DNA from: Euleptes europaea
Taxonomy: Eukaryota; Chordata; Lepidosauria; Squamata; Sphaerodactylidae
DNA: 64,000 nt
NCBI RefSeq assembly: GCF_029931775.1
Contig: NC_079321.1
Location: forward strand, 6,417,001-6,481,000
Reading direction: 5' to 3'
In this document: piece after piece, positions 9,501 to 20,188 of the stretch
Numbering within the stretch: the stretch's first letter is position 1
Layout of the letters: each line of letters begins with the position of its first letter
Made by a program: the position numbers and the translations under genes
The notes under the pieces: generated by a model
What the model saw: the letters and a program-made list of their open reading frames with translations, nothing else
Told to the model about the DNA's origin: nothing
The model's database searches: none

Positions 9501-12150
9501 TGGGCTGTGCTAGCCTTCTGTACAAGGTGCGCACGCCAGTATCAACCAGATAAACGGTACTAACCGAAGAACAAGCAGAAAGTATTCCATGGCAGTTTAG
9601 TCTTTATTTTTATAAATTTTATAGAATATATTGGGCACAGAGTCAAACTGGAATACATCCCTATATACCTGGGTTGCTTTAATTCTGCTTTAATACTGTT
9701 ATACATACTGTATTACACATTGGTGTGAAAATAAGAAAAGTCATGCTGGATCAGACCAAGGCCCATCAAGTCCAGCATTATAAGTGTGCATTATAAGTGA
9801 TGTCATTAAACCACTGATGAAGACCAGGGGGTTGAAAAGCGTTTGGATTGTGGTTTTAGTTTATCACCCTGTATTAGTTGCCATTGTGCTTTCTTTTAAT
9901 ATAATATAATATTTTAATATTTATTTTAATATAATATTTTAATGTTTTTTAATATATCAGTGCCTTAAAATAAATATATTTCTATACATAATTGAGCCTT
10001 TTCCTACCCAACCTTTGGGTACCCAGTTAGGTAAAGACGTCAGTACCACAAAGGTTTCTCACAGCCCTCCGAGTTTTTGTTTTTTTGGTTAAGAATTCCT
10101 GGCTAGCTGTATTAATGCTGTGGTCCTACCAAATATCCCTGGGAGTAAGCCATATTTAGCCTCTCCAGCCAACATATACACCTTCTGTGTACCATTGTAC
10201 ATTGGGGCTGCAAGAACGAGTCAAGGGACTGCAGGTTAATTACCCCAATAAAACTAGCGGGGGGGAAATGCTTCATAAGTTACAGCCCTTCTTTGAAACG
10301 CAGACAGAAGAGCTACCGTAGTTACCTGAGTTGCAGGTGGCAATTCATTCAGTTGCCTGCCACCACTTCCTTGGAAAGGTGCTACGGGAACACTGTCCGC
10401 CTTACTCAATGCTAAATCTTCAGCGCCGGCTGCTGCCTCTGTCCTATGTGCCAGCCACTCGTCCCTCTTAGGAGGAGACCCCGCTATCTGCTCGTCTCCA
10501 AACGCAGCCCACGAACAGCCCTCCTCTGGCTCAGACGAAAAGGCGTTCCACTCTGTTGTTTGGTTACCACCAGCGGAGCTGAAGTCAGAAAACTCGTCGG
10601 GTTCGAGGCACCGTCTCATTACAGAACCGAAGTCTCCGAACTCACGATCGCTCCCGTTTTCAATTTTCGCCAGAGGCTGGATCTCCGTAGCGGAACCTGG
10701 CTCAGCTCTCCAGCAGTCTTCCGACCCAGAGAGGGAAATCTCATTTGGTCCAGAAGGCGCTACCATGGCTGATTGCTGAGGATCACCACCTCTACCCATG
10801 AAGTCCCCACATTCATTACTTGGCTTATTGTTTTTTTCCTCAAAAGGGGGTCGAAAATGTTCTTGGCTCGTCGAAACTGGAACATCAGCAGCAAATGCAG
10901 GAGACCCATTACTGACTGTGCCAAAGTCACCAAAGTCATCTTCATTGAAGTCACTAGATGAGGCTTGTCCAAGTTCACTTTCACTGTTTTTAACCATTTC
11001 AGAGACAGGCTCTTTTGCGGGAAAACTGCTAAGATCTTGAACGCTATTTACATTAAGGTTTAGTGGACTTGCAGTATCATTGGTCCGGGATAAGTCACTT
11101 TCTTGGCTACTTCCAGTGTCCTGCCTTTCTCTGCCTTCAATACCTTCCGTTGTGATTCCTGGATTCACATTTGTTTGCACCGAAGAGAAAACGTCCGCAT
11201 ATTCCAGTGCCGTCCTTTCCTGCTTGGCCTTGGAGTCTTCATGGATCCCTACATTAGTTTTTGAAATGCAGACCGGTTCACCCTCAACACAAGTCTCTCC
11301 TTCATGTTCACAGCTTCCATCTGAAGCCACTTCCTTCATAGATTCCCTTTGTCCAGTGCTATTTATAATATTGCTTTCATGCACGCTTTGTGCTTCTCTT
11401 TCACTAGAATTTTTGCATATTTCATTTCCTGTTTCTTCTACCTGGGCTGTTGGCTTGTTTGAGAACGTGGAAAAATCTGCAAAGTCCTCTGTCGTGCTGG
11501 GCACAGAATCCAAACTCACGTCAGGACTATGAGCGCTAACCGTTTTTAATGCCTTCAAGTCACTGATATTGTCCAGATCTTCTGCTCCTGGAGGATTTGC
11601 GGCGTCCAATGCTGCAAACCCGTTCGTTAGCACTTCTGGACACTGCGGTCTCCCACCATTACAGCTGTCTATTTGTTGGTCTGGACTTGGAGCTTTTGTA
11701 TCAGTCCAAATAATTTCGGAGGGCAGTGCCTCCGACTTCTCAGTTCTGTTTACCACTACTGAGTTTAATTCATCAAGTGATGAGCCCAGACTTCGACACT
11801 CACATCTTTCTTTGCTAGTGCCATCAGGAAGCCCTTTAATAGAATTAGGAAGTTCTGTAACGCTGTCCGCATCGTTGACGTATGTAACAGTCGTAAAGGC
11901 TATAATGCCGTCCACACTGCTTGAAAAATCAGCGTTATATGGAGATTTCTGTTCTTCCTTTGAATTGGAATAATCCGATGCAAAGTCGAAGCCAACACTA
12001 GTACTGCCATCCCCCGAAAACCCACCGAAATCACCAAACTCATCGTCTTCCTCCTCGTCAGCTCCGTTATCTAGAGGCGGTGGGGATGATGAATACATTC
12101 GGATAATCTCAGGTTCCATTGTTCAGCTATTTAAGCAGAATGCTTCGAAC
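453..12150 (-). CDS. AFTPH: Aftiphilin, spliced coding region, C-terminus off the window
   Basis: Aftiphilin binds clathrin and the ear domains of AP-1/GGA-type adaptors and acts in trans-Golgi and endosomal trafficking (family knowledge). Coding exons in transcription order are 12119-10326, 4826-4678, 4162-4036, 3219-3163 and 575-453. All junctions are GT-AG and the frame holds throughout: 1794+149+127+57+123 nt = 750 codons. The N-terminus MEPEIIRMYSSSPPPLDNGA, the acidic FG-type motifs, LERIFEACFP, LQDIHDAYGLRYQWGG, NKKQPVIVPMYAAGL and MLEPTKEPLKPISAAEKIAS match the vertebrate protein as I recall it. I recall the human protein as about 936 residues, so the last part of the clathrin-binding region should lie left of position 1. 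The start is chosen because an in-frame TGA sits two codons upstream and the context ACAATGG is strong. No disabling change is seen. LGALSL lies upstream on the same strand. Identification is very secure. Confidence 0.97.
858..1352. repeat. Long inverted repeat (foldback) in an AFTPH intron
   Basis: Arm 858-986 and the reverse complement of 1230-1352 share ctgctgagcaacag, gaaaggc, tacaaaatagtagyaacata and cacaaagaaat blocks. The arms are about 125 nt with roughly 80% identity and a spacer of about 240 nt. A 20-bp direct repeat (TGACAAGAG-YGAAAA-RAACA, 2 mismatches) lies at 844-863 and 1383-1402. Confidence 0.65.
2149..2438 (-). mobile_element. Sauria-type SINE (full length)
   Basis: On the minus strand it starts with a tRNA-like head near gagcggtaagctgcag and ends ...tttacctctac. 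It is flanked by a perfect 12-bp target duplication TTCTAGGAGGTA at 2137-2148 and 2439-2450. The 3' tail is of the BovB-dependent kind. Confidence 0.85.
3163..3219 (-). CDS. AFTPH: AFTPH exon 5, 57-nt microexon: residues 691-709
   Basis: This short exon is found by splicing logic. Acceptor cttatcag is followed by CTCTTCACAGGC and the exon ends GGATTG/gtaagt. It encodes LFTGNKKQPVIVPMYAAGL, which joins in phase to ...DTRNI before it and GMLEPTKEP after it, as in mammalian aftiphilin. It is in-frame at both ends, so skipping it would keep the frame. Confidence 0.95.
4036..4162 (-). CDS. AFTPH: AFTPH exon 4: residues 648-690
   Basis: Acceptor ctgtgtag is followed by GGAACTGCTG and the exon ends ACATA/gtgagt. 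Its 127 nt complete the split Arg codon and encode ELLDVWAELQDIHDAYGLRY, then QWGGSNSNKKLLCSLGIDTR and NI. This is the most conserved block of the family and confirms the gene. Open reading past the donor on the same strand is intronic read-through. Confidence 0.96.
4678..4826 (-). CDS. AFTPH: AFTPH exon 3: residues 599-648
   Basis: Acceptor tgctgcag precedes ACAATGCTG, and donor GAAAG/gtac ends the exon after 149 nt (phase 2). The translation TMLLSRLERIFEACFPGV then runs through an acidic EIEEEIAPL stretch to ...GTLAER. It matches the start of the conserved C-terminal clathrin-binding domain of aftiphilin. The last codon (Arg) is split with the next exon. Confidence 0.95.
5335..5703 (+). mobile_element. 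CR1 LINE 3' end
   Basis: The translation keeps LEKQRLTGDTCALFKYLKGC, the end of CR1 ORF2. The 3' UTR reads ggttggactagatggcc and ends in the attctatgatt motif typical of CR1. Confidence 0.85.
5846..6010 (+). repeat. Unclassified interspersed repeat (ACTGAAGAAG family)
   Basis: It shares gaccactgaagaagacc, an aaacgcgtttggcatg core, and the ttatcaatcctgtat and aataaatatatttc blocks with 9808-10040. A third short piece is at 56213-56262. Confidence 0.5.
6402..6724 (-). mobile_element. CORE-SINE A, full length
   Basis: The minus-strand order is tRNA-like head (gagccagtgtggaatagtgg), MIR-type core (gtgaccttgggctagtcac) and L2-like tail (tatataaaaaccatctctt). It serves as the reference copy for CORE-SINE A entries below. 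Confidence 0.9.
6925..7139. mobile_element. hAT-type MITE E
   Basis: It starts TAGGGTTGGCAACC and ends GTTGGCAACCC, with the family body (gatctccagacaacc, ctctatggcattata). It abuts a truncated CORE-SINE A at its right end. Confidence 0.75.
7140..7302 (-). mobile_element. CORE-SINE A, head half
   Basis: Only the tRNA-like and 5' core portions remain. The tail half is missing at the junction with the MITE E copy. Confidence 0.8.
7722..8028 (+). mobile_element. CORE-SINE A, near full length
   Basis: Reads gtggtgtagtggttaagagc at the head to ccaactcttctttc at the tail. Confidence 0.88.
8548..8806 (-). mobile_element. SINE D: tRNA head, CORE, BovB-like tail
   Basis: The minus-strand head gagccagcgtggagtagtg is followed by a core with gtgaccttgggccagtca. 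The tail ctgtaagtcagctgtgattt resembles BovB 3' ends rather than the L2-like tail of CORE-SINE A. Confidence 0.75.
8808..9018 (+). mobile_element. CORE-SINE A, 5'-truncated
   Basis: It starts at ctggtgaactggatctg and runs through the tail ccaactcttcttcttcttg. It lies directly against SINE D in the opposite orientation. Confidence 0.83.
9406..9660. repeat. Long near-perfect inverted repeat (foldback)
   Basis: Arms 9406-9498 and 9566-9660 are reverse complements with few differences (gtgcccaatatattctataa, ggaatactt-ctgcttgttc). The loop is 67 nt. No target duplication is obvious. Confidence 0.8.
9808..10040 (+). repeat. Unclassified interspersed repeat (ACTGATGAAG family)
   Basis: Second copy of the family at 5846-6010. 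It has an AT-rich (taatat)n expansion and ends near acccaacctttgggtaccc. Confidence 0.5.
10326..12150 (-). CDS. AFTPH: AFTPH exon 2: 5' UTR end plus residues 1-598
   Basis: The exon begins after a polypyrimidine tract and AG at 12151-12152. It has 31 nt of 5' UTR, ATG at 12119-12117, and ends ...GCAACTCAG before gtaac at 10325. It encodes a long, acidic, probably disordered region with repeated ear-binding motifs: DDEFGDFGGF (25-34), EDFADFSTF (211-219), EDDFGDFG (393-400), REFGDFG (492-498) and DEFSDFSS (508-515). Two WxxF motifs follow, WNAF (524-527) and WAAF (537-540), of the kind that bind adaptor ears or clathrin. The exon is far larger than the other AFTPH exons here, as in mammals. 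A further DDFGEFGD-type motif that I recall in the human protein seems degenerate here (ECGDF near 436-440). Confidence 0.96.
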
Positions 12151-12226
12151 CTATAAAAAGAAAAAGAATGTTTTCAGTATGTTACGAATACACATTGACG
12201 CATGTGAAGAAAAAGTGCTAACACCC

Positions 12227-12430
12227 TGTTCGGTGATCCATGTTGGTCTGTAGAAGAACAACTCGATTTGAGTTCCAGTAGCACCTTACAGACCAACATG
12301 ATTTTCAGGGTATGAGCTTTTGAGAGTCAAAGTATCTGAATGAGGGAGCTTTAACTCTCAAAACCTTATGCGCCGAAAATCTTGTTGGTCTCTAAGGTGC
12401 TACTGGACTCGAATGTAGTTGTCCTGTTGG
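12227..12430. repeat. Family F repeat as an inverted pair
   Basis: Left arm gttccagtagcacctta...gggtatgagctttt is mirrored by aaggtgctactggactcga on the right, with a short imperfect centre. The same 3' sequence makes the perfect palindrome at 20681-21180. Confidence 0.65.
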
Positions 12431-12432
12431 GC

Positions 12433-12566
12433 AACATGTCTACTGTACCAAAAGTAATCTAGGAACCCACTGTGAAACAAACGCACTGTATTTTACAAGA
12501 TGTTTACTGTACAAAAAGTAATCTTGGAGCCCACTGCGAAACAAAGGTACTGTATTTTACAGGACA
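12433..12566. repeat. Tandem duplication, unit about 67 bp
   Basis: Two units share tgt-tactgtac-aaaagtaatct, cccactg-gaaacaaa and actgtattttaca. The identity of about 85% suggests an old duplication. Confidence 0.7.
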
Positions 12567-12689
12567 CAGCAAACTGCCAACATTCCAACAGTCTCCAAAT
12601 ACCTTTTTCCAATGCTAGAAGATGTTAAAAAAAATTAATTGACCAAGTAAAACCCCAGTTTCCCTATAAAATTTCCTATAGTCACTGGG

Positions 12690-12785
12690 GTGTGTGTGGG
12701 GAGGGAGGTAGTTGTGAATTTCCTGCATTGTGCAGGGAGATGGAGTAGATGACCCTGGCCCCTTCCAACTCTATGATTCTATGAT
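12690..12785 (+). mobile_element. CR1 LINE 3' tip
   Basis: gtagatgaccctggccccttccaactctatgattctatg tail only (quoted in parts: ccttccaactctatgattct). It lies just left of a second CR1 end. Confidence 0.75.
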
Positions 12786-12917
12786 CACCAAGCTGAAATG
12801 CTGACCTAACGTAGAAAGAGGAGCAGATCCTTTTGGAAAAGAGGTCTGCATGTCATCACTCTCTGGCAGCTGAACTGCACTTTCCCGCTTACCACCTCAC
12901 TGGCTACTGGCCTCACT

Positions 12918-13388
12918 TCAGAAAGGATGTGGACAGAATGGAGCGGGTACAGAGGAGAGCGACGAGGATGATCAGGGGCCTGGAGACCAAGCCCTGTAAG
13001 AAAAGGCTGAGGGAGTTGGGAATGCTCAGTCTGGAGAAGAGGAGGTTGAGGGGAGACATGATCGCTCTCTTGAAGTATTTGAAGGGCTGTCACTTAGAGG
13101 AGGGCAGGGAGCTGTTCCTGCGGGCAGCAGAGGATAGGACTCGCAAGAATGGGTATAAATTGCGGGTGAAAACGTACCGGCTGGACATTAGGAAGAAATT
13201 TTTTACAGTAACAGTTGTTCAACTGAGGAATCAGCTACCTTAGGGAGGTGGTGAGCTCCCCCTCACTGGCAGTCTTTAAGCAGAGGCTGGACAAGCACTT
13301 GTCAGGGATGCTCTAGGCTGATCCTGCATTAAGCAGGGGGTTGGACTAGATGGCCTGTATGGCCCCTTCCAACTCTATGATTCTATGG
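12918..13388 (+). mobile_element. CR1 LINE 3' end with ORF2 C-terminus
   Basis: The translation includes [40 protein letters not shown] and RTRKNGYKLRVKTYRLDI, the CR1 ORF2 C-terminal region. It ends tctatgattctatgg. It is 5'-truncated, as most CR1 copies are. Confidence 0.9.
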
Positions 13389-14045
13389 TTGTCAAGGGCT
13401 TTCCCATATTAAGAATCTAGGGAACATAGCTGAGCAAAGACTGAACCAACTGTTGCAACCTGAAGTATCTTTTATGTCTGACTCTGCAAAAGAAAAAATA
13501 GCAAAAGATATTACATATGGTGGTTGGGGGGAAGCACTAAAAATCAAAGAACCTTTATAGGAACACTCTTCATTTTTACTGCTGACACGATCCCATTGGA
13601 AACCAAAACTTTCAGAGACATTTAGCTCAAGGAAGGTATTTTCATCTGCCTGAAAAAGATGCCCAGTATCAAGATGCTGCCTGTACACAGTGTTCCTCGC
13701 AAGAAAGGCTCTATGCTTCCTATGAAAGTATTTAAGCATTGCCTAGTGGGGCCAGTCCTTTGAAATAATAATAATAAAAAAAAACGCACCAACTTCTCAG
13801 CAGTGCACTAGACCAAAAGAGCTGCTTAAAATTCAGACACCTCACCCAGTCCTCTGAGCTGCATTTAAATTATCCAGTCGTGGGAAGTCAACACTGAGCA
13901 CCCCTGCCGGAAAGGCTGTGAAAATCTGGATCCCTCTTGAGTGTTACTAACCAAGGTCAATATGGCCCTTTTGCCACAGGGAGTTTCTGCCGTTCTAACC
14001 CCTCCCCTTTTTATTAAGATCTTTATAACCTGCACGTCAATTAAA

Positions 14046-14191
14046 AAGAAGAAGAAGAGTTGGTTTTTATATGCCTACTTTCTCTACCACTTAAGGGAGA
14101 CTCAAACCGGCTTACAATCCACCTTCCCTTCCCCTCCCCGCAAGAGACCCTGTGAGGTAGGTGGGGCTGAGAGAGCTCTAAGAGAGCTGCG
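14046..14191 (-). mobile_element. CORE-SINE A, tail half
   Basis: It runs from aagaagaagagttggttttt to gagagagctctaagagag. The head is absent. Confidence 0.85.
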
Positions 14192-14499
14192 TGTTTAGAA
14201 AGCTGGACCAGAAGCATCTACAGAGTTCACATTCTGAGCTCAGACCTTTCATGCAGAAGACACACATGCGCAGCTGCCCCAAACGTCATGCGGCAATAGC
14301 ATTTGTCATGGACGGGGCGGCTAGTGAAGCAGGGATCTGGGAAGCTGAAGAGGCACTTCCAATGAGCAGTAGCTGAGGGGCAGTAGAGCCAGAGGCCGAC
14401 ATAGGGTGGCTTCACTATGTGGCAGCAGAGGACAAAGGTTGGTCATCTCAGCACTCTGGAGGCACACAGCTGATGGCTAGCTAGGAAAGTCCAGTACTT

Positions 14500-14848
14500 T
14501 TCTTCACACAAGGCACAGTAAAACTGTGGAACTCCCTGCCCCAGGATGGGGTGATGGCTGCCAACTTGGAAGGCTTTAAGAAGGGAGTGGACATGATCAT
14601 GGAGGAGAGGGCTATCCATGGCTACTAGTCAAAATGGATACTAGTCAAGATGCATACCTATTCTCTCTAGTATCAGAGGAGCATGCCTATTATATTAGGT
14701 GCTGTGGAACACAGGCAGGATAATGCTGCTGTAGTCATCTTGTTTGTGGGCTTTCTAGAGGCACCTGGTTGGCCACAATGTGAACACACTGCGGACTTGA
14801 TGGGCCTTGGCCTGATACAGCAGGACTTTTCTTATGTTCTTAGACACA
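14500..14848 (+). mobile_element. CR1 LINE 3' end (tail type gatgggccttgg)
   Basis: It keeps ctgtggaactccctgcccca, the end of ORF2, and finishes ttgatgggccttggcctgat with cttatgttctta. Confidence 0.88.
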
Positions 14849-15032
14849 CCAGGTTAGCAACCTGTCCTGGGAACTGCTAGCTAGCCATCACCAGCCATGG
14901 TGATGACTGGGCAGACTTTTGTCTCTGCCACCAGATGGTATGGGCACTGGGTTACCTTCTCATTCCCAAGTTGCAGCTTCAGACTTCCCATCACAATAGC
15001 CATTTCTGGCGAGGGACATGCTGTTTCCTAAA

Positions 15033-15336
15033 GCAAAGCGGGTTCTAGATCAAATCAAGCCCGAACTGTCCCTAGAAGCTAAAATGACTAACCTGAGGCT
15101 GTCGTTCTTTGGTCCATTATGGGAGGACATGATGCGCTGGAAAAGACTATCATGCTAGGAAAAGTTGAAGGCAGCAGGAAAAGAGGAAGACTCAACAGGA
15201 GATGGATTGGCTCTATAAAGGAAGCCACAGTCTACAAGACCTGAACAAGGCTGTTAAGGATAGGACATTTTGGAGGACGCTGATTCATAGGGTCGCTGTG
15301 AGTCAGAAGCGACTTGATGGCACTTAACACACACGC
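15033..15336 (+). mobile_element. BovB (RTE) LINE 3' end
   Basis: It encodes broken remnants of the BovB C-terminus (VLDQIKPELSLEAKMT-like; GKVEGSRKRGRLNRR-like). It ends gcgacttgatggcacttaac followed by an (ac)n tail. Confidence 0.88.
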
Positions 15337-16765
15337 ACAAAGCAAACTTGTGAAACAGGAATAATAGATACCTACTGCAAATTGCTAGGCAAACATTTAC
15401 CCTGGTGGATATAAGAGAAACGGGAAGCCCCCGTAACACCTGGAAAGGTGGACTGCCACATCGGGTACAGAGTCACCTTAGAAGACATACGTGACATTCT
15501 TCAGCGTTCAGATAACGGGGCAGTCTCTGGTCCTTACACATAGAAAAATTCATCTGAGAAGGACAACTCTAGAGTGGCACAAATTGTTCCGGCAATTATG
15601 TGGACTATTTTAAGAACCAGATTACGTCAACTAGGTAAAAAAAAAAACTACTCTAAACAAATTTTGCATTGACAAACATGTGTTGTTTTCTTTTAAAAAG
15701 GTCTGATTGCAGAATAAGCCGGAGTGATGCTTTCCCTGGCTCTCAAAATCCGGGTCCTTTTTTCTGATTGACAAAATGAGACAAGTTGACACAAAAACAC
15801 AACTCTAATTGCACAGAGGTACCAAAGGGCAGCGTAAGAACTCGCTCATTTGCGCCAAACAAGGGCAGCACAAAGAGCACTTATGTATCTTTGTAAAAGT
15901 GGTGTTTATTATACTTTTATACGGGATTCATCTTACAAAGGCGGTTTTGCCTACAGCATCCGACAGATTTAAGTCTTTTCTTTCGAGCATCTATATTTAA
16001 TCTCCAGCACTGAGGAATATGGTTCAAAGACAAAAAAAAAAAATCCAACCTGCGGGGTGTAGGTGGGCAGTCCGTTAAGGACCAATTTATCGGAATACTG
16101 TGGAGACATGGATTTGAAAAAGACTATATCTCAACCACTTTTTAAAAAAATCTATAAAACAGTTCCTAGTTTGGGAAGGAGGTGTGTGTGTGAAGCGGCT
16201 GTTGCCATGGTGTACATTTTCAACTAATCGAGGTTTCTGGCAGCCCTGTGTTTTTTCTCTTCCATGAAAACTAATGGAATTTGTCCTTGGCTGTTCGCAG
16301 CCTTTAGCTGCTTGCTTGGACATATTTTGACCATTTTACACAAAAATATGCACACAGACCAAAGAGGGTGCTCAATTTTAAGTGATAAAAATCTTTCTGG
16401 TCTGGATAACTCCTGTTCCTTCACACTAGGGAATGATTACAATGGCTCACATTGAAATTGCACCCAACAATACAGCAAAAAATAGGTAATGAACTATTTA
16501 AGTATATGGTGACAGCAGAGTGGAGTACGCAAGAAAGTGGAAAGCAGAGGATTACCCAGATGTAATGAAATGGAACCAGATGTAATTGAATGGACAAAGC
16601 AGCAGAATATGCAGCATAACAGATCAACCTCTGAGTTCTATGAAAAATGGAAAGTATTCCCTGACTACATAGCTGTTAACCAATAAAAATAATAGAATAT
16701 AAGAACTTAAGTAATGCATTGTCATATATACATTGTTAGAGATGCATATTCAGATAGGATATCTG

Positions 16766-17013
16766 AGAGCCAGCGTGATATAGTGGTTAGGAGTGGTGGA
16801 CTCTAATCTGGAGAACCGGGTTGGTTTCCCCACTCCTTTACATGAAGCCTGTTGGGTGACCTTGGGCCAGTCACAGTTCTCGCCGAACTCTCTCAGCCCC
16901 ACCTACTACACAGGGTGCCTGTTGTGAGTAGAGGAAGGGAAGGAGATTGTAAGCTGGTTTGATTCTCCTTAAAAGGTAGAGAAAGGCAGCATATAAAAAC
17001 CAACTCTTCTTCA
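16766..17013 (+). mobile_element. CORE-SINE A
   Basis: The head gagccagcgtgatatagtgg and the tail aaaaaccaactcttcttc are present. It lacks the middle repeat of the head seen in full copies. Confidence 0.87.
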
Positions 17014-17771
17014 AATATAATAAATCAAAGAAGGTGATAGCTGAACTGCAATTATAAAGCAAGTTCCAGTATAATGTAATAATTTGATGTTTATGTTTGT
17101 ATGTTTTGTTTGGGGAAAAAAATTAAAGGAAGAAACTACAACACTGACTCCTATTCAGAAGAGGTCAGGACAAACAACTTCCAACACATCCCTTTTCTTG
17201 GTGTAAATAAAGGTTAACTTGCTTTCTATAAATCATTTTCCACACACGGCTAATTGATCACAACTACTTAGTTTTGCATAATTGAGAGGAGTTTGTGTCT
17301 CTTGCCTTCCCACACTGGTATACAAATGAAGGGGGCCTTATTGCATTGACCGTGAAGCCAACCCTCACCAAAATATATGTTTTAAGAAGAATCTAATTAT
17401 TTAACACCCCCCCCCCCCGCAAAGTTTCACCTGGGGATTTTAACAGAGGGATAAGGCATTGAGGGAATCATTTACTGGCACTGCTCTGCTAGATGGAGGT
17501 TTATGTCCCACCAAGGTCAGACTTCACCCCTAGCTACCAAACCTAACCATGCCAGCAGGGCACAGTTCTGAGATTCCGCTGGTTCTTTCCTGTGCAGGAG
17601 TTGCCCTGGAATGAACCTTCCAAAGCACTTCAAGAGCCACCAAAGCAGTCCAGCAAGGGGAGCCATGACAGCAGAGGAACCAGACAGGGGTCTGAGCGCT
17701 CACACATTATTCCCAGCGCTGGTCGCATCACACCACACTGGACCTCGGTCCCTGACAAAGTCCAAATTATC

Positions 17772-18008
17772 ATTTTATTATATCTTTACTTCATTTATGC
17801 CCCACCTTTCTACCCAATGGGGTCTCCAAGGTGACTTACACAATTCTTTTTATTTTACCCTCACAACAACCTTGGAAGGTAGGCTAGGCTGAGAGTGCAT
17901 GACTGGCCCAAGGTCACCCAGCAAGCCTGCCGTGGCAGAGTGGGGGATTCAAACCTGGGTCTCCCAGATCTTAGTCTGATGCTCTAACCACTATACAACG
18001 CTGGCGAA
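17772..18008 (-). mobile_element. CORE-SINE with L2-like tail
   Basis: The minus-strand head gccagcgttgtatagtggtt is followed by a core (gtgaccttgggccagtcat) and a tail over 17775-17830 (gggtagaaaggtggggcata). It differs from CORE-SINE A. Confidence 0.7.
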
Positions 18009-18029
18009 AAAGTATTTAGTGAGGAAGAG

Positions 18030-18350
18030 GAGGAAGAAAAGGAGGAAGAGGAGGAGTTGGTTTTTATATGCCGACTTTCTCTACCACTTAAGGAAGATTC
18101 AAACCGGCTTACAATCACTTTCCCTTCCTCTCCCCACAACAGACACCCTGTGAGGTAGGTGGGACTAAGAGAGTGTGTCTAGGCCAAGGTCACCCAGCTG
18201 GCTTCATGTGTAGGAGTGGGGAAACAAATCCAGCTCACCAGATTAGCCTCCGCCGCTCACCTGGAGGAGTGGGGAATCAAACCCGGTTCTCCAGATCAGA
18301 GTCCACGGCTCCAAACCACCGCTCTTAACCACTACACCATGCTTGCTCTC
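18030..18350 (-). mobile_element. CORE-SINE A, full length
   Basis: A (gga)-rich tail remnant at 18020-18050 is followed by the complete body to gcaagcatggtgtagtggtt on the minus strand. Confidence 0.88.
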
Positions 18351-19104
18351 CACACCAAAACAGAAAGTTTTTTTTTTTTAAAAAAGAGTCCAACTTAAAA
18401 TTTAGGTAGACTAACATGGCAACCTCATAAAAGGAGACTCCATTGATTTCACTGTGCTTAGTTGCTTTGCCCAGGGTAGCACTGCCAAAGTGTTTCCCAA
18501 AGGGTTAAATAAACGAGAGAAATAATATTTCGCAGCACTGACATAGGTAACAACACTAAACACTGAGAAGTCAGAAATCACGCTGCAAATAACTAAATAC
18601 CGAATTCCAAAATCAAGCAACTTTGAACAGCAAGCAATAACGCTATCCATTTTCAACATATTATATATGTAGGAGGAAAATTCTGAAATGAATTTGAGAG
18701 GGGGGCAATTTATTTACACTCCGGTTCATTTTCTAGCACAGGTGCCTTTGGCTTATTACATATATTTCCCCACACACACACACCCTTTCAGCGTGACCTG
18801 AACAGCACGGTTTGATCTAGCTGAAGGAGAGGTGTTACTTTGTTTTGCCTAACTACGGGGGAATGGATCAGGTAAATACAACAAGCTATTCTATTCAAGC
18901 TCCCCTTTGCCAAAGTATAATGGCGGACGCATTCAAGTTGTGTCAACAAACATAACCTGCTTTAACAGACGTCAAATAAGTCAGACATGAAACATGCCAC
19001 GTTTCTCCCTTTCCTCGCCTATTATGCACAAGCGTCACTGTAGTTATTGATTATTTAAAAAAATGACTGGAGGAAATTAGACTGGAGGAAAGAGGAGGTG
19101 GTAC

Positions 19105-19180
19105 AACTCGAAGGAGAAGAAGAAGACTGACTTCCTCTACCTTTGAAGGAGAATTAAACTGGCTTACAACCTCCATCAAG
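19105..19180 (-). mobile_element. CORE-SINE A, degraded tail fragment
   Basis: ctttgaaggagaattaaact and ggcttacaa blocks remain. Confidence 0.5.
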
Positions 19181-19411
19181 GTTGGGCGAGGAGACTGGGT
19201 ATACATGTTACAGCCGGTTTGCAGGAGAGGTGAAAATGTCAACCACAAGTGAAGGGTTAGGTCAAAAGGATAACAGAAGGCAGGGAAAGACCTCCATGTT
19301 CCCCTCGTGAAGATTTAGGTATCCTTCTAGGTGCAGAAATGCGTGGATTTAAGAGCTGTGTATGTCAACAGTGTGCTTTCCTTATTTTTAAAAGCATTCC
19401 ACGCATTCTAA

Positions 19412-19663
19412 GAGAGAAGAAGAGTTGGTTTTTATACCCTGATTTTCCTAACCTTTAAGGAGTCTCAGACCGGCTTACAATCGCTTTCCCTTCCTCTCCC
19501 CACAACAGACACCTTGTGAGGTAGGTGGGGCTGAGAGAGTTCAGAGAGAACTGTGACTGGCCCAAGGTCACCCAGCTGGCTTCATGTGGAGGAGTGGGGA
19601 AACCAACCTGGTTCACCAGATTAGAGTCCGCCGCTCTCAACCACTACACCACACTGGCTCTTT
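19412..19663 (-). mobile_element. CORE-SINE A
   Basis: The tail variant tttataccctgattttcct is shared with 52424-52665, which suggests a subfamily. It ends gagccagtgtggtgtagtgg on the minus strand. Confidence 0.87.
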
Positions 19664-20188
19664 GTTGTTTGATAAGAACCCCGTTCAGTAGGCATATTTA
19701 GAGCACGCTGAGATAAACACTTCCGCATATTAGTGCCTTGAATGTGCTTAAAAATATCCCAGAATAAGAACATTTTAATAAGATGGGCTTGTACAAAACA
19801 CCGACAATTTGGGCAACATTTTCAGTGCAGCATGGGCCAACAACACAGGGATATGGGGGGGGGGGTTCCTTCTGGTGCAGTGGGCAGAACTGTCACTCTC
19901 AAAGCATTGACTGATGGCACTGGAAGGCCGCTATGATGAAGCCATCAATAATTTAGAACAGACAGCTAAATTCCTTGCAAGGGAAAAATAACAGGCATTT
20001 GGTTTAAAAGGCAGCCGAACAGGGGTAGGGTGGGGAACAGAAGAGTGGCCAGTATCCCCTTCCTACCACCGCTCCTCACCTCACTGAATTCCCCTGTATG
20101 ACGCACCCCCCTTCCAACCACTTCACTATCCCACTCACTCAGCCCGGCCGTCTATGCTGAGGGGAAAAGGCGTTGGCCTGAGTATATT

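Larger units (their letters stand above)
4827..10325 (-). other. AFTPH: AFTPH intron between exons 2 and 3
   Basis: A 5.5-kb intron bounded by the in-phase exon 2 donor and exon 3 acceptor. It contains a CR1 end, several CORE-SINE copies, an hAT-type MITE and a long inverted repeat at 9406-9660. The intervals 4950-5330, 6030-6400, 7300-7720, 8030-8520 and 9020-9400 hold nothing I can name. Confidence 0.9.

Noticed and set aside
13392-13739. 115-codon minus-strand frame in AFTPH intron 1
   Set aside because: Not repeat-like, but I recognise no family and see no convincing splice sites; most likely chance.
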